From Calycina herbarum (lineage: Eukaryota > Ascomycota > Leotiomycetes > Helotiales > Pezizellaceae): a DNA stretch of 64,000 nucleotides. The stretch spans positions 186,001 to 250,000 of the forward strand of contig LLEY01000022.1 in NCBI GenBank assembly GCA_001414485.1, written 5' to 3'. The notes below the pieces were generated by a model. It was not told the origin of the DNA and did no database searches. It saw only the letters and a list, made by a program, of their open reading frames with translations. Position numbers and translations under genes: made by a program. The stretch's first letter is position 1. Every line of letters starts with the position of its first letter. Positions 1 through 11,773 of the stretch are shown piece by piece.

Positions 1-1828
1 ATTCTCTTAAATCAACCTCAGCAGCTTTCAAGACCTCCAGTGGGTTTTGATTGCCCACGTCCAATACCAAGATTGTTCCCTCCTCATCTACCCATCCTTG
101 ACCCACCTCGAGCAGTAGCACGACCAATACGTCCCCGACTCCAACATAGCCCTCAACCTCTCAGACCAATATTAAACCAGCCTCTCCCCCCACCAGTCTT
201 GGTTCAGTCTTTACCAACACCCCCAATAATACATCCTCCTCCTCAACTATTCCTACCTCCACCTCCCATAATACAACAGCCGCCAACTATCAACCAGATA
301 CTTTCACCTCCCATAATTCAGCAACCATCACCTATCAATCAGATAGTCAACTACCACCCTCGCCCACGTACTCCCCCGCCACCTCGCAAACCCACTCCGC
401 CCCGCAAACCTTCTCCCCCACGTGTCAATATTCCGATAAACATCAAAGACGCTTTCAATATTATTGCACTGTTAGGGGATAGAAATCAAATTAGGAATAC
501 ACCAACAAGAACTGGTCAAACCACACAACCACTTACAGGCTCAAATTCATCTGGTCAACCCGGAACCAATCGAGCCCCATCTGGTCAAAACCAACCTGGT
601 CCAAGCCAACCAACAAACACTCGAAGAATTACAAACGCACCACGAGATCCTCGTGTCTCGGGAGCAACCCGAAGATCATCTCGACCAGTTAGAGACAGTG
701 GCAAGCGACAAGGCACAGGCTGACGAGCTCTTTCTAAGATACAATTCTCTCAACAATACAACATGTAAGTCAGCGTCCAAACACTCTTGAATCTAAAACT
801 GATACCCCCAAGAATGCCTTTCGGAAACGCATTTCGCACGACGTCAGATACGTCACTTGAAAACATCGTCAGATCCGTAGAATCGGAAGCCGTCCTACGA
901 GACGTGTTCTGCAGAATAATGGGCGGAGACTACTTCTCTCGTGATCCCGATGTGAGACGTTCTGGGTTGCAATCTGCTTCTTCCCTTGGAGCGGAGTACA
1001 CGGTGGAGGAAGCTGTTCGTCTTGATGATATTCGGAGGTTTGTGTTTTCCCTTTCCCCCCTCCTTGTTCATGTTGCATTCTCGCTTTCTGTTGCACAAAG
1101 TACTTGTTTGCCTCTAGGCAACAAGCTCTGATCCATGGTTCTTCTCCACTCTCTTCACAATCGAGACTGACTTGCATTCATAGAATCAACCTCACCGTTC
1201 AAATTGCTAACAGTGGTGTGACGCCACGTATGCAATACGCCGAGATCCATCCGAAGCTTAGTGTGATTGATGGCCGGTATCCGAGGGAGTTTGATGTTCC
1301 CAGGAGAGTGGAGGAGTTGTTGGCTATGGAAGGTTGGTTTTTCCTTTCTTTCCCTCCCACGCATATCCAACCTATCAACCTCACTATGAATCTCTCATTT
1401 CTCATTTCTCATTTCTCATTTCTCATTTCTCAACCCCCTAAACAAGTATATCATTGACCCAAAGTAAAACAGCACAAACAATAGACCGCATCCTCACAAC
1501 CTACTCCCTCCCCAACACCACCTCCTACTCCTCACGTACTGCATCTCTCTCAAACCTCTGCGGTCACATGCAAGCAGCAAGGGAAGCGAAACTCATCACA
1601 CTCTTCCAGTATCTGGGTGTCAATCTAGAGGGCGATTTGTCTTCGACACGAGTGATTGAGGAAGATCTCGGGACCGGGGGTAGGAGCTTGGTGTTAGGTA
1701 CGCTTGGAGGGGTGGGTGAGAGGGATAGAGAGAGGGAACGTGAACGTGAGAGGGAGAGACTTGGGGGCGTAGGCGGATTTGGGGTGGGGTTTAATAGTGG
1801 GAGGAGGGGTCTGGGGTTTAGGGATTAA
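1..1828 (+). CDS. hypothetical protein, 5' end outside window (multi-exon)
   Basis: I do not recognise this protein. The 3' exons read consistently. One exon is open in frame 2 from about 485 to 764 and has a Gln/Glu/Leu-rich coiled-coil look (for example QQTLEELQTHHEIL). The next exons are 848-1037, 1118-1332 and 1473-1828, joined by GT-AG introns 765-847, 1038-1117 and 1333-1472, and all three junctions keep frame. The C-terminus has an Arg-Glu repeat (RERERERE) followed by Gly/Arg-rich sequence ending GLGFRD. Upstream, frame 1 is open from base 1 and very proline-rich, but frame 3 is also open from 150 to 480. The N-terminal exon is therefore uncertain; an intron of about 60 nt near 422-482 would join frame 1 to the coiled-coil exon. 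No ATG start is identifiable, so the gene begins outside the window. The gene is convergent with the UBR1-like gene. The 3' exons are well supported; the function is unknown. Confidence 0.6.
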
Positions 1829-3627
1829 GTTGGGGTTGAGTGTTAATGTTTGAAGTGTGGGGTGAGTATTTGTTTGATTTACTTGGGGTTTTCTCTTTCT
1901 CTTTTAATTCCGTGGTACTCTGTTCTTTTCTTTCCCTCTCTCCTTGATTTTGATTCGTTCTGTTTTTCCCGTTCTCGAGTTCTCATGATGATTAAATCTC
2001 ATTTCTTGGTTCCTTCGGATAGTACTGGTGGGAGTTAATTTGGATATTGTCATTCGCTACAAATTTTTTCTTTGCTTGGTCGGGCTTAGATGTCTGGGGA
2101 CTTGGATAATATATTTTATCTTTATCAAAAGTTACGTTCTTCTGCGTCCTCAACTCTTGGCTCTTGGTTGTTCGGCTCAAGTTATCCAAATGTTATATTC
2201 ATGCAACCATGAAATATCTCCTCTACCAACTTCAAGACGATAGACACGTAGAAATAGTCTCAAAACCAAGAAAAGGCCAAAAGAATCTTGTTCGTCGCAA
2301 GCCATAGTTTAAAGCAGAGAACGTACATTCCCAACTATTTCTTCCCAAATCGTAAATTACACTGTGTTGAGTTGTCTGCGTTGCTGCTTTTCGTGGGGAT
2401 CTGGTATGCTTTATTCACTAGTTGCGGAATTGACCAATTATGTCCCTACTTTACAGTATTTAGTAGTGAGTCTAGTAAGTTAAGCTATTAAAACCTATTG
2501 TTCGGGAGCATCTAGAGTAATACAAATAATTAGAGAACGTCTCGAATGTTTGAAAAGTATAAAGTATTAGATTCTTATCCGAGTAACATTTATTTAATAT
2601 AGATATCTTAGATCTTTGAAAAATCTAGAGTTATTTTAACAAAGTATAGAGGTTGAGTACACCGAATCTAGAGTATTTCTAGACAGAATTGGTCAATTCT
2701 ATAATTGGTGAATAAAATATACCAGATAGCCAACAGGGAGGGGGTCCACCCTGGCTCTGGCCTATAGGGTCCTGGGTTACAGTGAGGGGAGCTGAAATCC
2801 AGCACCCACACCACTAAAATACAGGGTTCGCTCCAGGCAGCATTACCGCGTTGTACGGTCAGTATGGTGCTTTAGAACACTCCAATCTATTGTCTAAAGA
2901 AACTCCAGAAGAATCGGAGAAGAACATGTTGCCAGTAAACAGGACTCCCAAAGAGTCCTCCTTTTCCGATTGTAGTGCTATTTCCAAGTAACCTACAAAT
3001 CGTACTACAAAATCAAACCCTGTCTATTCATAGGTTACCTGCTAATAGTACTATAATCAAAAACCCGACTATTCCTGGGTAACCCACCAATAGCACTAAA
3101 AGCACAAAAACGATGCAAATCCCGGGTTACCTGTTAAACACCAGAAACAAACGCCCCGTATTCCTGGGTTACCTACAAATAGGACCATGATTACTAAATT
3201 CAGTAACCTGAGACTTAAAAGAGAAGAATCAATTTATAAATCTATCATTCTCCCATCTACCACCTAACAACAACAAGCTAACGAACGCCTCGCAAACCCG
3301 GAAACAAAAAAGTTTGACGTCTAAACAGATAATTTCTCGAGGAGCGCCGAATTGAGATAAACATAAATTCATAGCATGCTTCCATTCTATTCCCCTTCCC
3401 CTTCGCCTTCCTTCTAGCATCTCATGCGTCTATCGACTTCGTCATAATAATCATCATCAAAAAAGTCTTCCCTCAAAAAGCCCTTCATCTCATCTCAATC
3501 TCACATTTCTTCCCTCCCATCCTTCCATCAACCCCTTTTCTATCAATCACTCTCGCCACCATCAATTCTCCTTTTCCCACCCTTCCTCCCCCCCCCTTCT
3601 CCACACACACCTTCTCAAACTCTCAAC
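1829..3627. other. intergenic, convergent 3' ends, with AT-rich relic and repeats
   Basis: No gene is supported in this 1.8 kb between two convergent genes. About 2,480-2,720 is AT-rich with many TA steps and looks like an old mutated repeat. About 2,735-2,860 is an abrupt GC-rich block. About 2,970-3,200 holds the GGTTACC repeats listed separately. About 3,440-3,620 is pyrimidine-rich (TTCCCTCCC-type), next to the UBR1 stop codon. Confidence 0.6.
2970..3215. repeat. imperfect GGTTACC-containing tandem units
   Basis: At least five loosely spaced units (about 45-65 bp) share a core like ATTCCTGGGTTACCTACAAA followed by TAG-AC. Cores include GTAACCTACAAATCGTAC near 2,987, AGGTTACCTGCTAATAGTAC near 3,033, GGGTAACCCACCAATAGCAC near 3,078, GGGTTACCTG near 3,123 and GGGTTACCTACAAATAGGAC near 3,166. 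The same core recurs at 16,600-16,725. Unit spacing is irregular and no open frame runs through the units. Confidence 0.6.
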
Positions 3628-6600
3628 TCATATCGTCTCCCACCCGCCATTATTGATATCCATCTCCAACTTGCGACTAATAACACTCGGCACCCCATGA
3701 CTCAACCACACCGTCCTAAGCAGTGCATCATACCTCTTCTGATTAAGAAAAAGCTGTCTACTATGTCTCAACCCAGGATCAACCTCTCCATAACGATCAA
3801 TATACGGCGCCACGGTCCAGGATCCCGTCATTTTGTAGAGGTAGAAGACGCAGCATTTGCGGATGTTGATGTAGAGTCCTATATTCTTTTGGCATCTGAG
3901 GTGAAGAGGGTTAGTGAAAGTTCAAGAAATGTAGGAAGGGTCAGGGGTTGGGGACATATTGGGTGAGTGGAAAGGAAAAGGAAAAGGAAAGAAAGGTAAA
4001 CTAACTTCCTCAAATGCTGCTGTGCCCCTCCAATCTGCGTCACACTCCCCCTCGCCCCCTCGCCCTCCACAGGCTTTAAACAGCAAATCCCCTGTCCACA
4101 AAAGATTTCCCCGCAGAAGAGACAAAGCATCGGATCCGATATATCCTTGCCCGTAGTAGGACACCTTCTCTTCATCGTCTCCTCCATCAGCGTATCGAAA
4201 TTCTTCGGTAATCCAATGAGTTCGAAAATCGCCGGATGACTTAGTGTGAGAGTATCGTGATCAAAGTCCCTCCTCGCGGCTCCAATCCAGCCTTCGACGA
4301 GGTTCGTGATGATGGGGTTGTGATGAGGTTTGTAGGTTGGCCCTATGGAGGCACACATTTCGTCGAAGCTAGGGAGTTTGAGGGCTTCCGTTAGGCGATC
4401 TAGTTCATCGGCATCGGGATTCGAAGAGATGTGGTGGGTAAATGTAAGACCATGGCGAACGTGGAGGAGGATTGCTGTTTTTCGAAGAAAGGCGAGGGCG
4501 TACTTCCGGACAAAGTTTTGGCATGATTGCAACCCATTGAAGCAAGGTTGAGAAAAGACATCGCCTTGGACACCGTCGTAGTCTGGGTAATCGTCATCCA
4601 ACTTCCTAACTGCAACACAGAAGTCGGCAAAGTTGTCAAAACCTGGCTCCCGGTCGGGTAATGAAGGGTCTCCAGTCATGTATTTCTCGGACCCGGTCCA
4701 TATGGAGAATTCAGATCTGCTTCTATTTCTACCCATTATGAGAACGACCTTTACCAACTCCGCGAGATAGCAAAGTCGGACAACATTCATAATGTCCATC
4801 TTGTCAACGGGTGCGAGAACAAGTGAACATTCCGTCAAGAAGGCAAAGATGTCTTGTTCGAACAGTGACCCATTATAAGATGGGTTCTCGTTATTGGTGG
4901 AATATGCGTTTCTCAGAAACAACATTTGATACTGACGTTCGTAGTCGGCACTAAACTCCCGAGCAACTCGATTATTACCTGCGTATCGAATTCCACCAAC
5001 CGAAATATAGGAAGCTGCAGTTTCAGAAAGGATCCTGAGATGAGTGAGAGCTAACTGAGGCAGATTGTCTATGAAGTTCATGCCAACAGCAGACCCAACT
5101 CCTCGTTGCTGAATTTCAACAGCTGAAATTGAGTATCCGAGGGCATGTGCCAAGGTGTCGCTATGTGAGAAGTCTATTTGTGACGGAGGACCCGTTTCCC
5201 CATACAGAACCGAGTGATGGGACTCGAGAGAATTTTTCGTCATTGTGTCCTTCAGTCGTTGGTAGATGTCAATAAGCTCTGACATTGGTGACTGGTCCCC
5301 TGGTGAGTGACTGGGGCCCCTTGAAGCAGGGTCATTTGCCCAGACAGGAGGGAAGACAGATGGAGCCACAAGATTATGTGGTGATGGAGTAGATGTTTGA
5401 TCCCAGGCTTCTATTAGAAGTTCCGACATTTTCGATGCCAAAGTACTCGTCAGAACAGAGTTGTTGTGGTAGAGGAATAGTTCCACGCTCCGGCTGCTAG
5501 GCGCATTCCGATTGAGCTTGCTTTCTATTCTGCAAGCTCTTGGGGCACTGGTAGTAAATGTGTTAACCCATTGATTAAATGGTGTCACAGGGTGAAGTGC
5601 GTGGAGAGTGAGTTCTTCCTTGGGCGACCAGATGATAGGCAAAAATGTGTTGCCCAGCGCTTTACACAGTGGACATACGAACTCGTTGTATTCCAAAGTC
5701 TCGGGGTGATGCCTAGCAATTTGATGTTGGTGTCTTCGAACGGAGGCCTCATAGTAAACTTCGAAGCACTTGTAATGCATAATGTGGCCACACCCAACAG
5801 AGACTGGTCCAGTTCTTGTCGATTCGGAAGGAAATCCTTTACCGATAAATTGCCTCTCCGTCACAATATCGACACCACTAGCGGTTACTTTGTGAACTTC
5901 TTCTCGATTCTCCCCTGCCACTCCACAAGGTCGGAAATTGTCAGCGGGGCGATCCAAGTTAGAGGGTGTGTTAAGAACTTCGCGAACAAAGTCGGGATCT
6001 TGGAATGGTGTTTGACGTAGAACACTACTCTTGCCCATCAATGCAAATGTGCCATAAAGTCTACCGTCTTTGGTTTCTTCTTGGCATAAAATGCAAGTTC
6101 CGGTGGGGTATTGCCAGAAAGTTTTGTGGTTCTCTCCCTCTGCTTCCAAATCAACATCGCTAGCTCCATCCTCGCCCCAATCAATATCACCTTGGTTAGC
6201 AATGAAATTCTTCTGCTGTTGCTGAAATTGGGCCATAACTTTAGCTTGCCGTTCTTTAGCGGCCTGCTTCTTTCTCTCACGGTCTTCCAAAATGGTACTA
6301 TTCGCAGGCGATGCGGTTGAGATTCGATCAACGGGAACACCCAGTCGTACAAATGCAGTCTCAAAACTTCGGGGTCGTTTTTGCTTCATTCTCTTCAGAA
6401 CCAGAGTAATCTTGGCATGACAAGCCTTGAATTCTTCCTTCTGAGACAACATCTCCAAAACTGCGGCAATTGTCCTTGAAGCAGGAGCGTTTGGAAGGAA
6501 ATTGCTTCGTGCAGTACTCGTGAGAGCAATGTAAACAAAGGACTGAAGTGATTCCTCCGACATTTCATCTTCATCAGTCTTGTCTTCATGAATAGCGATC

Positions 6601-9600
6601 AAGACGAGATGTAAGACGATATGAAGAAAGGCTTCAACTCTGGTTACCGGTATGGTGGGGGTCAACTCTGAAGACTTGAGAGGGTACAGGAGGGCGTAAT
6701 AGATGACTTGCGCAAAAATGCCAGTTCTGGTGAACGCCGACAGGTCTGAGAAAGCGCCAAATGCGATGGGTCGAAGTTTGGGCTCGAAAACAATATCGCT
6801 CGCCGCTCTTCCTGTTTTCTTTGCCATGTAAGCTTTATAAGCATTTTCAGACTCCTCTCTCTGGTTCTTGTTGTAATGAGAAATGTATGGATCCACATCT
6901 TCCAGATACTGCTCTTTCAATTCAAAGGTTCCAACATCTGAAAGCCCCTCTGGAGATTTGAAAGTAGTCATTTCATCAAGAATATCTTGGCATTCATCTT
7001 GATCTTGGAATTTATCAGGCAGTTTGTTGCAGATCTCGGAGAATGATAGCGGCTTGAAGCAGAGAACATGCGTGATGTCTCGTCGCATAGCGAGGATATG
7101 TGTTTTTGTCTCTTCTTCATTGGCAACCAGAGATGTGCGGTCGCTGATCAATACGATGAGGAGATGTATCAGGTCTTCGGCAACATCGAGAATCTGTCCA
7201 TCGTCTGTTCCTTCGGACTTCTGTTCATACAATCCCTTCATCCAGTGCTCCAGTCCATATCGATCAATCATAGTGACCAACACCCGTGCTGGTGGACAGA
7301 CAACCATTGCAGTCTGGAGAAGAAATATATCTCTGTGGTGCGATACATCGCGCTGGCTAACTCCACGATAGGTGCTATGCTGGTGCCGAAGACTCATTCC
7401 ATTGCGGACCCACATGCTTGCTTTCATCTGGGCGAGCCATGCGCAAACGCGGAGTGGGTAGTCAAAAGCAGCCATCAAGTGGTCTTCTGGGCTATACTTT
7501 TGACTTGGCATCACTCGTTGGCCCATTGCTCTGGGCTTGTCTAGCAACTCTGCCGTGGTGAAAGTTAACAATGAAGTAAGCTGTTCCCGAGACATACTCT
7601 TTCCACACTCAATCAACCACGAGAGGGTATAATGCAGGGCATGGTGAAAACTGATGGGCTGAGACTCAACAACGAATTTGACCACATAATGTTGTAAAAC
7701 GCTGTTGGCCATTTCGGTTGTATCAAATTCGTAGTCACCGACTTTCTTGAACTTTATTTCATCCTTAATCTCGGCCTGCTCGAAGCGCTTTCTTTCAGCA
7801 CCCAAAGAATTGAGAATAACGGATTTTGCGGCTAGTCGGATAGCTTTGCAAATGTAGGTGTGGTCGTCTCCCAGATTCCATTTGAATGACTCTGAAAATT
7901 GTCTGCATAGACGATTGATTTCCCGAGTAATCAAAGATGCTGAAATCCAAGCATCTGTCTCATACTCAACATGATCCCCAACAGCCCGTGTGTTTGGACA
8001 TATCCCCTGGTGCAGTTTCACAAGGTCCAGGAATTGAAGCATGTATCTATCCACTGTACGAAGCTTCTCTTGAACATGTTCCGAGCTGAACAGATACTTT
8101 AGATCCAAGAAGAAATGGTACATCCGTCGATTCGTGACCGATCCAGAGTCAAATGCAAGTGTTGCATTGGGGGAGATTTCGTACGGATGTCCAACTTGTC
8201 TTGTGGTGAGGAAAGTATACAATATCGCCATCAAATTGGTCAGGAAATTGCCTCTTTCCACAATCTCGGCCGTTATGGTGGGCGTGGTCAGCATCTGCAA
8301 TGAGATGTTGATAATTGAGTGATCCGGCTCTCGATCTGCAATAAGGTAAAGCTGTGCAAGGGTGGTATAGAGACCAGCAAACCTTAATCCAAGCACTCTC
8401 TTGAACTCGGGTATTGATACTACAGTTGATATGTAAAGATCTCGAAGGTCGATCCGGACTCGCTTCCACATCCGTAAATCAAACAAGATCATCCAGTCTA
8501 ACCGTAAACGTTCCCAAAGATTCTCATGCAAGGGCACAGATTCGCGGTCAGTATAGGTTTGTGAGGTCTCCAGCCAGTACCGGGCAGGCTTGGATGGGGG
8601 CTTATTTTTGGACTTCGGTCCAGGAGTTTTAGGCACATCCATATGCGCTTTCGCATATACGGTATGGGAAATAAGAGGAAGTATTTCCGCGGTATCGGAA
8701 TCAGAAGGAGTCAAATCACGGTCTCGATTTTGTCGTCGGAGTACTGGAGGCGGTGGTGGAGGAGGGGGTGGAAAACCCGCCCCAGTCGCTTCCCCATGCT
8801 CAAGAGGAGAGTCTTCTGCATCGTCTCCAGTCATCAAAACATCTCCATCCGGATCAGTGTCTGTCTGTGTGGCACTTGGATGGAAAAGATAATGCTCAAC
8901 GGCAGTAGCAAAATCCGATTCTTCGTCGTCGTCGTCATCATCATCAGAACCTATTTGTTCTGCCTCGAGTGATTCTTCAAGGTTAGCAAAGGTATCTGGG
9001 GAATCATCATCATCGCTATCGTCGTCGTCGTCATCCATGCCAGCAGCTGTGACGACAATGGCCGCTCGTCTAAAGATTTCCTGCTGTCTTTGAATCATCT
9101 CAAATCTGCGGTTGTCTTCCATTTCATGGTCGTCAAGTCCTTTCATGCCTACATCCTTATTGGAGGCAGAACTACCGGTGCTCCATTTCTTAAGCATCTC
9201 TTCACAAATGACCTGGCGCAGAATGTTGTGGTCTGGACCAACACTGCATCCTGCAATATCATTCAACCACTCAATGATAGTTCCACACATTTGTTCTCGG
9301 AAGGTATCTCTTGCAGACCGAATTGTGACCGTGACTTTGATCTGTTCGATCACTTTGGAGACATGAAGTAGTTCGTCCACATCAAGACTATACTTGATAA
9401 TACTCCGGCCAATATCATCAGTCTCATGGGCTCTCTTCATGCCCTCAGCTACAGTCGTTTTGCATGCTCTCGCGACTTGATCTCGTACCTCGTAAACAGT
9501 GTGTTTCTCGTCATTCCATAATAACAGAGCAAATTCGCAGGGTTCTTCCGCAACATCTCCATTGTAAAATTGAGAACCTAGTCTCGAGGATCTCTCATCT

Positions 9601-10247
9601 TCCAATATGTTTTCCTTGGATTTTGGGAGACGAAGCTGTTCGGGAGAGCAAGAAATTACATCGCAGATGTAGTCAAATGTCCGTCCAACCGTCATGCGTA
9701 TCGACTTGACGAGCTCATGTGGAAGTACGGGTGCCTTTCCCTTCCCCTTCCCTCCAGGCATATCATCTTCGTAGGCTGTGTGTATCGAACAATGGACGGG
9801 TAACCTCCATGCCTCCGGGTCTCCACAATCACAACATCCACTGTTTCCCATAGAAACGCTAACATACATAATATGTCCGGTGTGGTCCGAAGAGTCGTAG
9901 CATCGGCTGCAGAGAACGCAGGTGTCGTCGGCACTACACGTCTTGCAGCGGTAGGTTGCCTCTCCGGCCTTGAATATATGTCCACATGCCTTGCCTCTTG
10001 CAGCTTCTGTGAATTCATCGCCATCTGCACCTCCCTGTGCCTTTCTCAATATCCATCTCTCGCTTGGAGAGGGTCTTCCGCCCGGGAAAAGAAGGTTGAA
10101 ATATTCTTGCTGTCCGCCCACCAGGGACCAAAAGAGACTTTGTACCAGGGAGGTTTCTGCGCTGTTGGTGTATCGATTGGCATGAGTGCGGGGTTGTACT
10201 TTGAGAAACTCGCAGAGCTGTTGCTCTTGGGTTGACATGCTCTCCAT
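3628..10247 (-). CDS. ubr1: UBR1-type N-recognin, E3 ubiquitin-protein ligase
   Basis: RING-type E3 ligase of the Arg/N-degron pathway, which binds destabilising N-termini and works with a Rad6-class E2. Exon 1 is 10247-4006 and exon 2 is 3895-3628, with intron 3896-4005 (GTTAGT...CAG); the protein is 2,169 aa, a usual UBR1 length. The start is the first ATG (MESMSTQ); the frame continues upstream without another ATG. Seen: a Cys/His-rich UBR box at about residues 86-157 (ACGHIFKAGE, CCDCGDPEAW); a ClpS-like domain at about 235-315 (CEFALLLWNDEKHTVYEV); two poly-Asp tracts and a poly-Pro run around 435-550; a RING-H2 near the last third (CILCQEE...GCGHIMHYKC...CPLCKALGN); and a Cys-rich C-terminal cap in which CLFCGEIFCGQGICC is followed, across the intron, by PYIDRYGEVDPGLRHSRQLF, as in the family. 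Removing the intron is essential; without it the protein would end in an unrelated hydrophobic tail. Confidence 0.95.
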
Positions 10248-10936
10248 TATATTTTCGGGAAGGTCTCTTGCATGTCGTATGCAGGTGACGGGGTTGCATA
10301 AGGGTGCATCGAACTGGAGTCTCTCCAAGCCTCGAAGTGGTGTTGTCAATTGAAGGTGCTTCCGTCGCCTTATCGTATGGAGCCTTGCTTGGTGGCACGG
10401 TAATGGTACCTATGACTTGGTGACTTGGTATGAGGAACAATCAAGGAAAGTGCTCCACAACAAACAATCAAGTAAATCGGGGTAACTTCTCTGCTTCTCG
10501 GGATCGCAGGTTTTTCGTATGGCAGATTTGTGGACAAATATTGTCCTGGGGTGCAGTTGCAAGCGTTTTGTTGAGACCGATTTGGTGGCATGGAGTTTGT
10601 CACCATTCCACCCCATGAAAGAACAAGGCTGAAAAGCTTCCGAAACCCGTCATCCAATAGGATCAAAGCAGATTTACATGACCAGTTCCAGTATAAAAGA
10701 TTCAAAGGGAGTTGTGAGTCTGAATACCAGCAAAACAACAAAGCACATGTAAACAAAATAGGCATTGAGGGATTCACATAGATATGGACGCTTTCACAGA
10801 ATCATCAGCACGTATGGTTTAGTACAATTGTCGTCTTTTATACACCTCCACCCAAACCCGGCGCCCATAAAACTCTCTGAAACTGAATTCCCAGGCCCAT
10901 GACTTCCTTCCTCAATCCCTTCATATCGTCTCCACT
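10248..10936. other. intergenic between UBR1 and QCR9 (same strand)
   Basis: This 690-bp gap holds the UBR1 promoter and the QCR9 3' region. The UBR1 reading frame stays open for about 100 nt upstream of the chosen ATG with plausible residues but no ATG. I see no conserved small gene, RNA gene or repeat here. Confidence 0.5.
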
Positions 10937-11410
10937 CTACTCGTCATCCTCGGCTTCCTGGACGTATTTCGCTCGGATGTCCTTCCATTGTCGCTATCCG
11001 CAAAATAATTATCAGTATGGTTCCATATCACAATTCCTAGAATGACAACGTACGCCCTTGTTGAATTTATCCCAGATAGTATCCATCGTGTTATCGTATG
11101 TCCTATATGCTCGTTAGAGTCTTGCGCCATTTGTCCAATCCCGGGTATTTCCAACGTACATCTCGAATGCGAACGCTCCACCAAAGACGAGACCGAGGAA
11201 GACGAAGTTTCTTCGGAAGAGGGTACTATAGATCGATTACAATTAGCGCCTAGGTTCGAGAGAGGTATACATTTCGGTGTCGCGGATAGTCGCGGAGAGG
11301 GCGTTGAGAGGGTGACTTGCTTGTAGATTGATGCAGCGACGGCCTGCCATTGAATGAGTTAGCAAAGTCCTTATAACATGAGGTCAACGCGATTGGATCA
11401 GACTGACCAT
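10937..11410 (-). CDS. qcr9: cytochrome b-c1 complex subunit 9 (complex III)
   Basis: Small single-pass inner-membrane subunit of ubiquinol-cytochrome c reductase in mitochondria. Five coding exons: 11410-11408 (just the ATG), 11343-11321, 11225-11160, 11102-11054 and 10993-10937, giving 65 aa. The product begins MAVAASIYNTLFRRNFVFLG, then has a hydrophobic segment (LVFGGAFAFEM) and ends with KGRQWKDIRAKYVQEAEDDE. This matches the QCR9 pattern of IYNT-FRRN, membrane helix, W-(D/N)-x-x-N-KG-WKD and an acidic tail. Three introns use GT-AG. Intron 2 (11320-11226) starts with GCAAGT, so it is a GC-AG intron; only this splice yields the conserved IYNTLFRRN junction. Exon lengths sum to 198 nt, an exact multiple of three. 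The gene is divergent from PYM. Confidence 0.9.
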
Positions 11411-11773
11411 CGTGAAGGATATGACTGCGTTGGAGAGTGACTTTGTGTGTAGAGGCGGATTGTTCTTGGAAGTGCTTCTGCTGGTGGAATCCCGAGGAGG
11501 TTTTAGCTGCATCGCTCTCTTTGGAGATTTTGGTTAGTCAGCCAGGTCTTGGCGAACCCATCTTGAATTACTTTCTTCAGCCTTGTCTCCAAACTTTCCT
11601 CGACTCCCCACCACCCCTCAATTTGCGACTCAAATAATTCGAATCTCACTTTTTGGTCAACGTTTGGGGGGCGTTTGCGACCAAGTTACAGTTGCCTACT
11701 ATCTATTCAAACACATCTGCGAAAACCCTCTTTGGGAACAGCCTGGCTGTCCCTCCCATTACCTCTACCCAAA
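11411..11773. promoter_or_regulatory. shared intergenic region between divergent QCR9 and PYM
   Basis: Only 363 bp separate the two start codons, so both promoters and 5' UTRs must lie here. A pyrimidine-rich stretch (about 11,590-11,620, 11,740-11,770) precedes the PYM ATG. No clear TATA box is visible on either strand. Confidence 0.6.

Noticed and set aside
2805..2850. tRNA-like GGGTTCGCTCC segment
   Set aside because: No acceptor stem, anticodon arm or D-arm can be folded around it.
2970..3215. GGTTACC repeats as a CRISPR array
   Set aside because: Eukaryotic context, irregular spacing, imperfect units and no cas genes.
8115..8972. Plus-strand frames opposite UBR1
   Set aside because: They are shadows of the long minus-strand coding exon and lack protein-family features.
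10248..10349. UBR1 start at a TTG codon at 10,349
   Set aside because: Not a normal nuclear start codon; the first ATG in frame is at 10,247.
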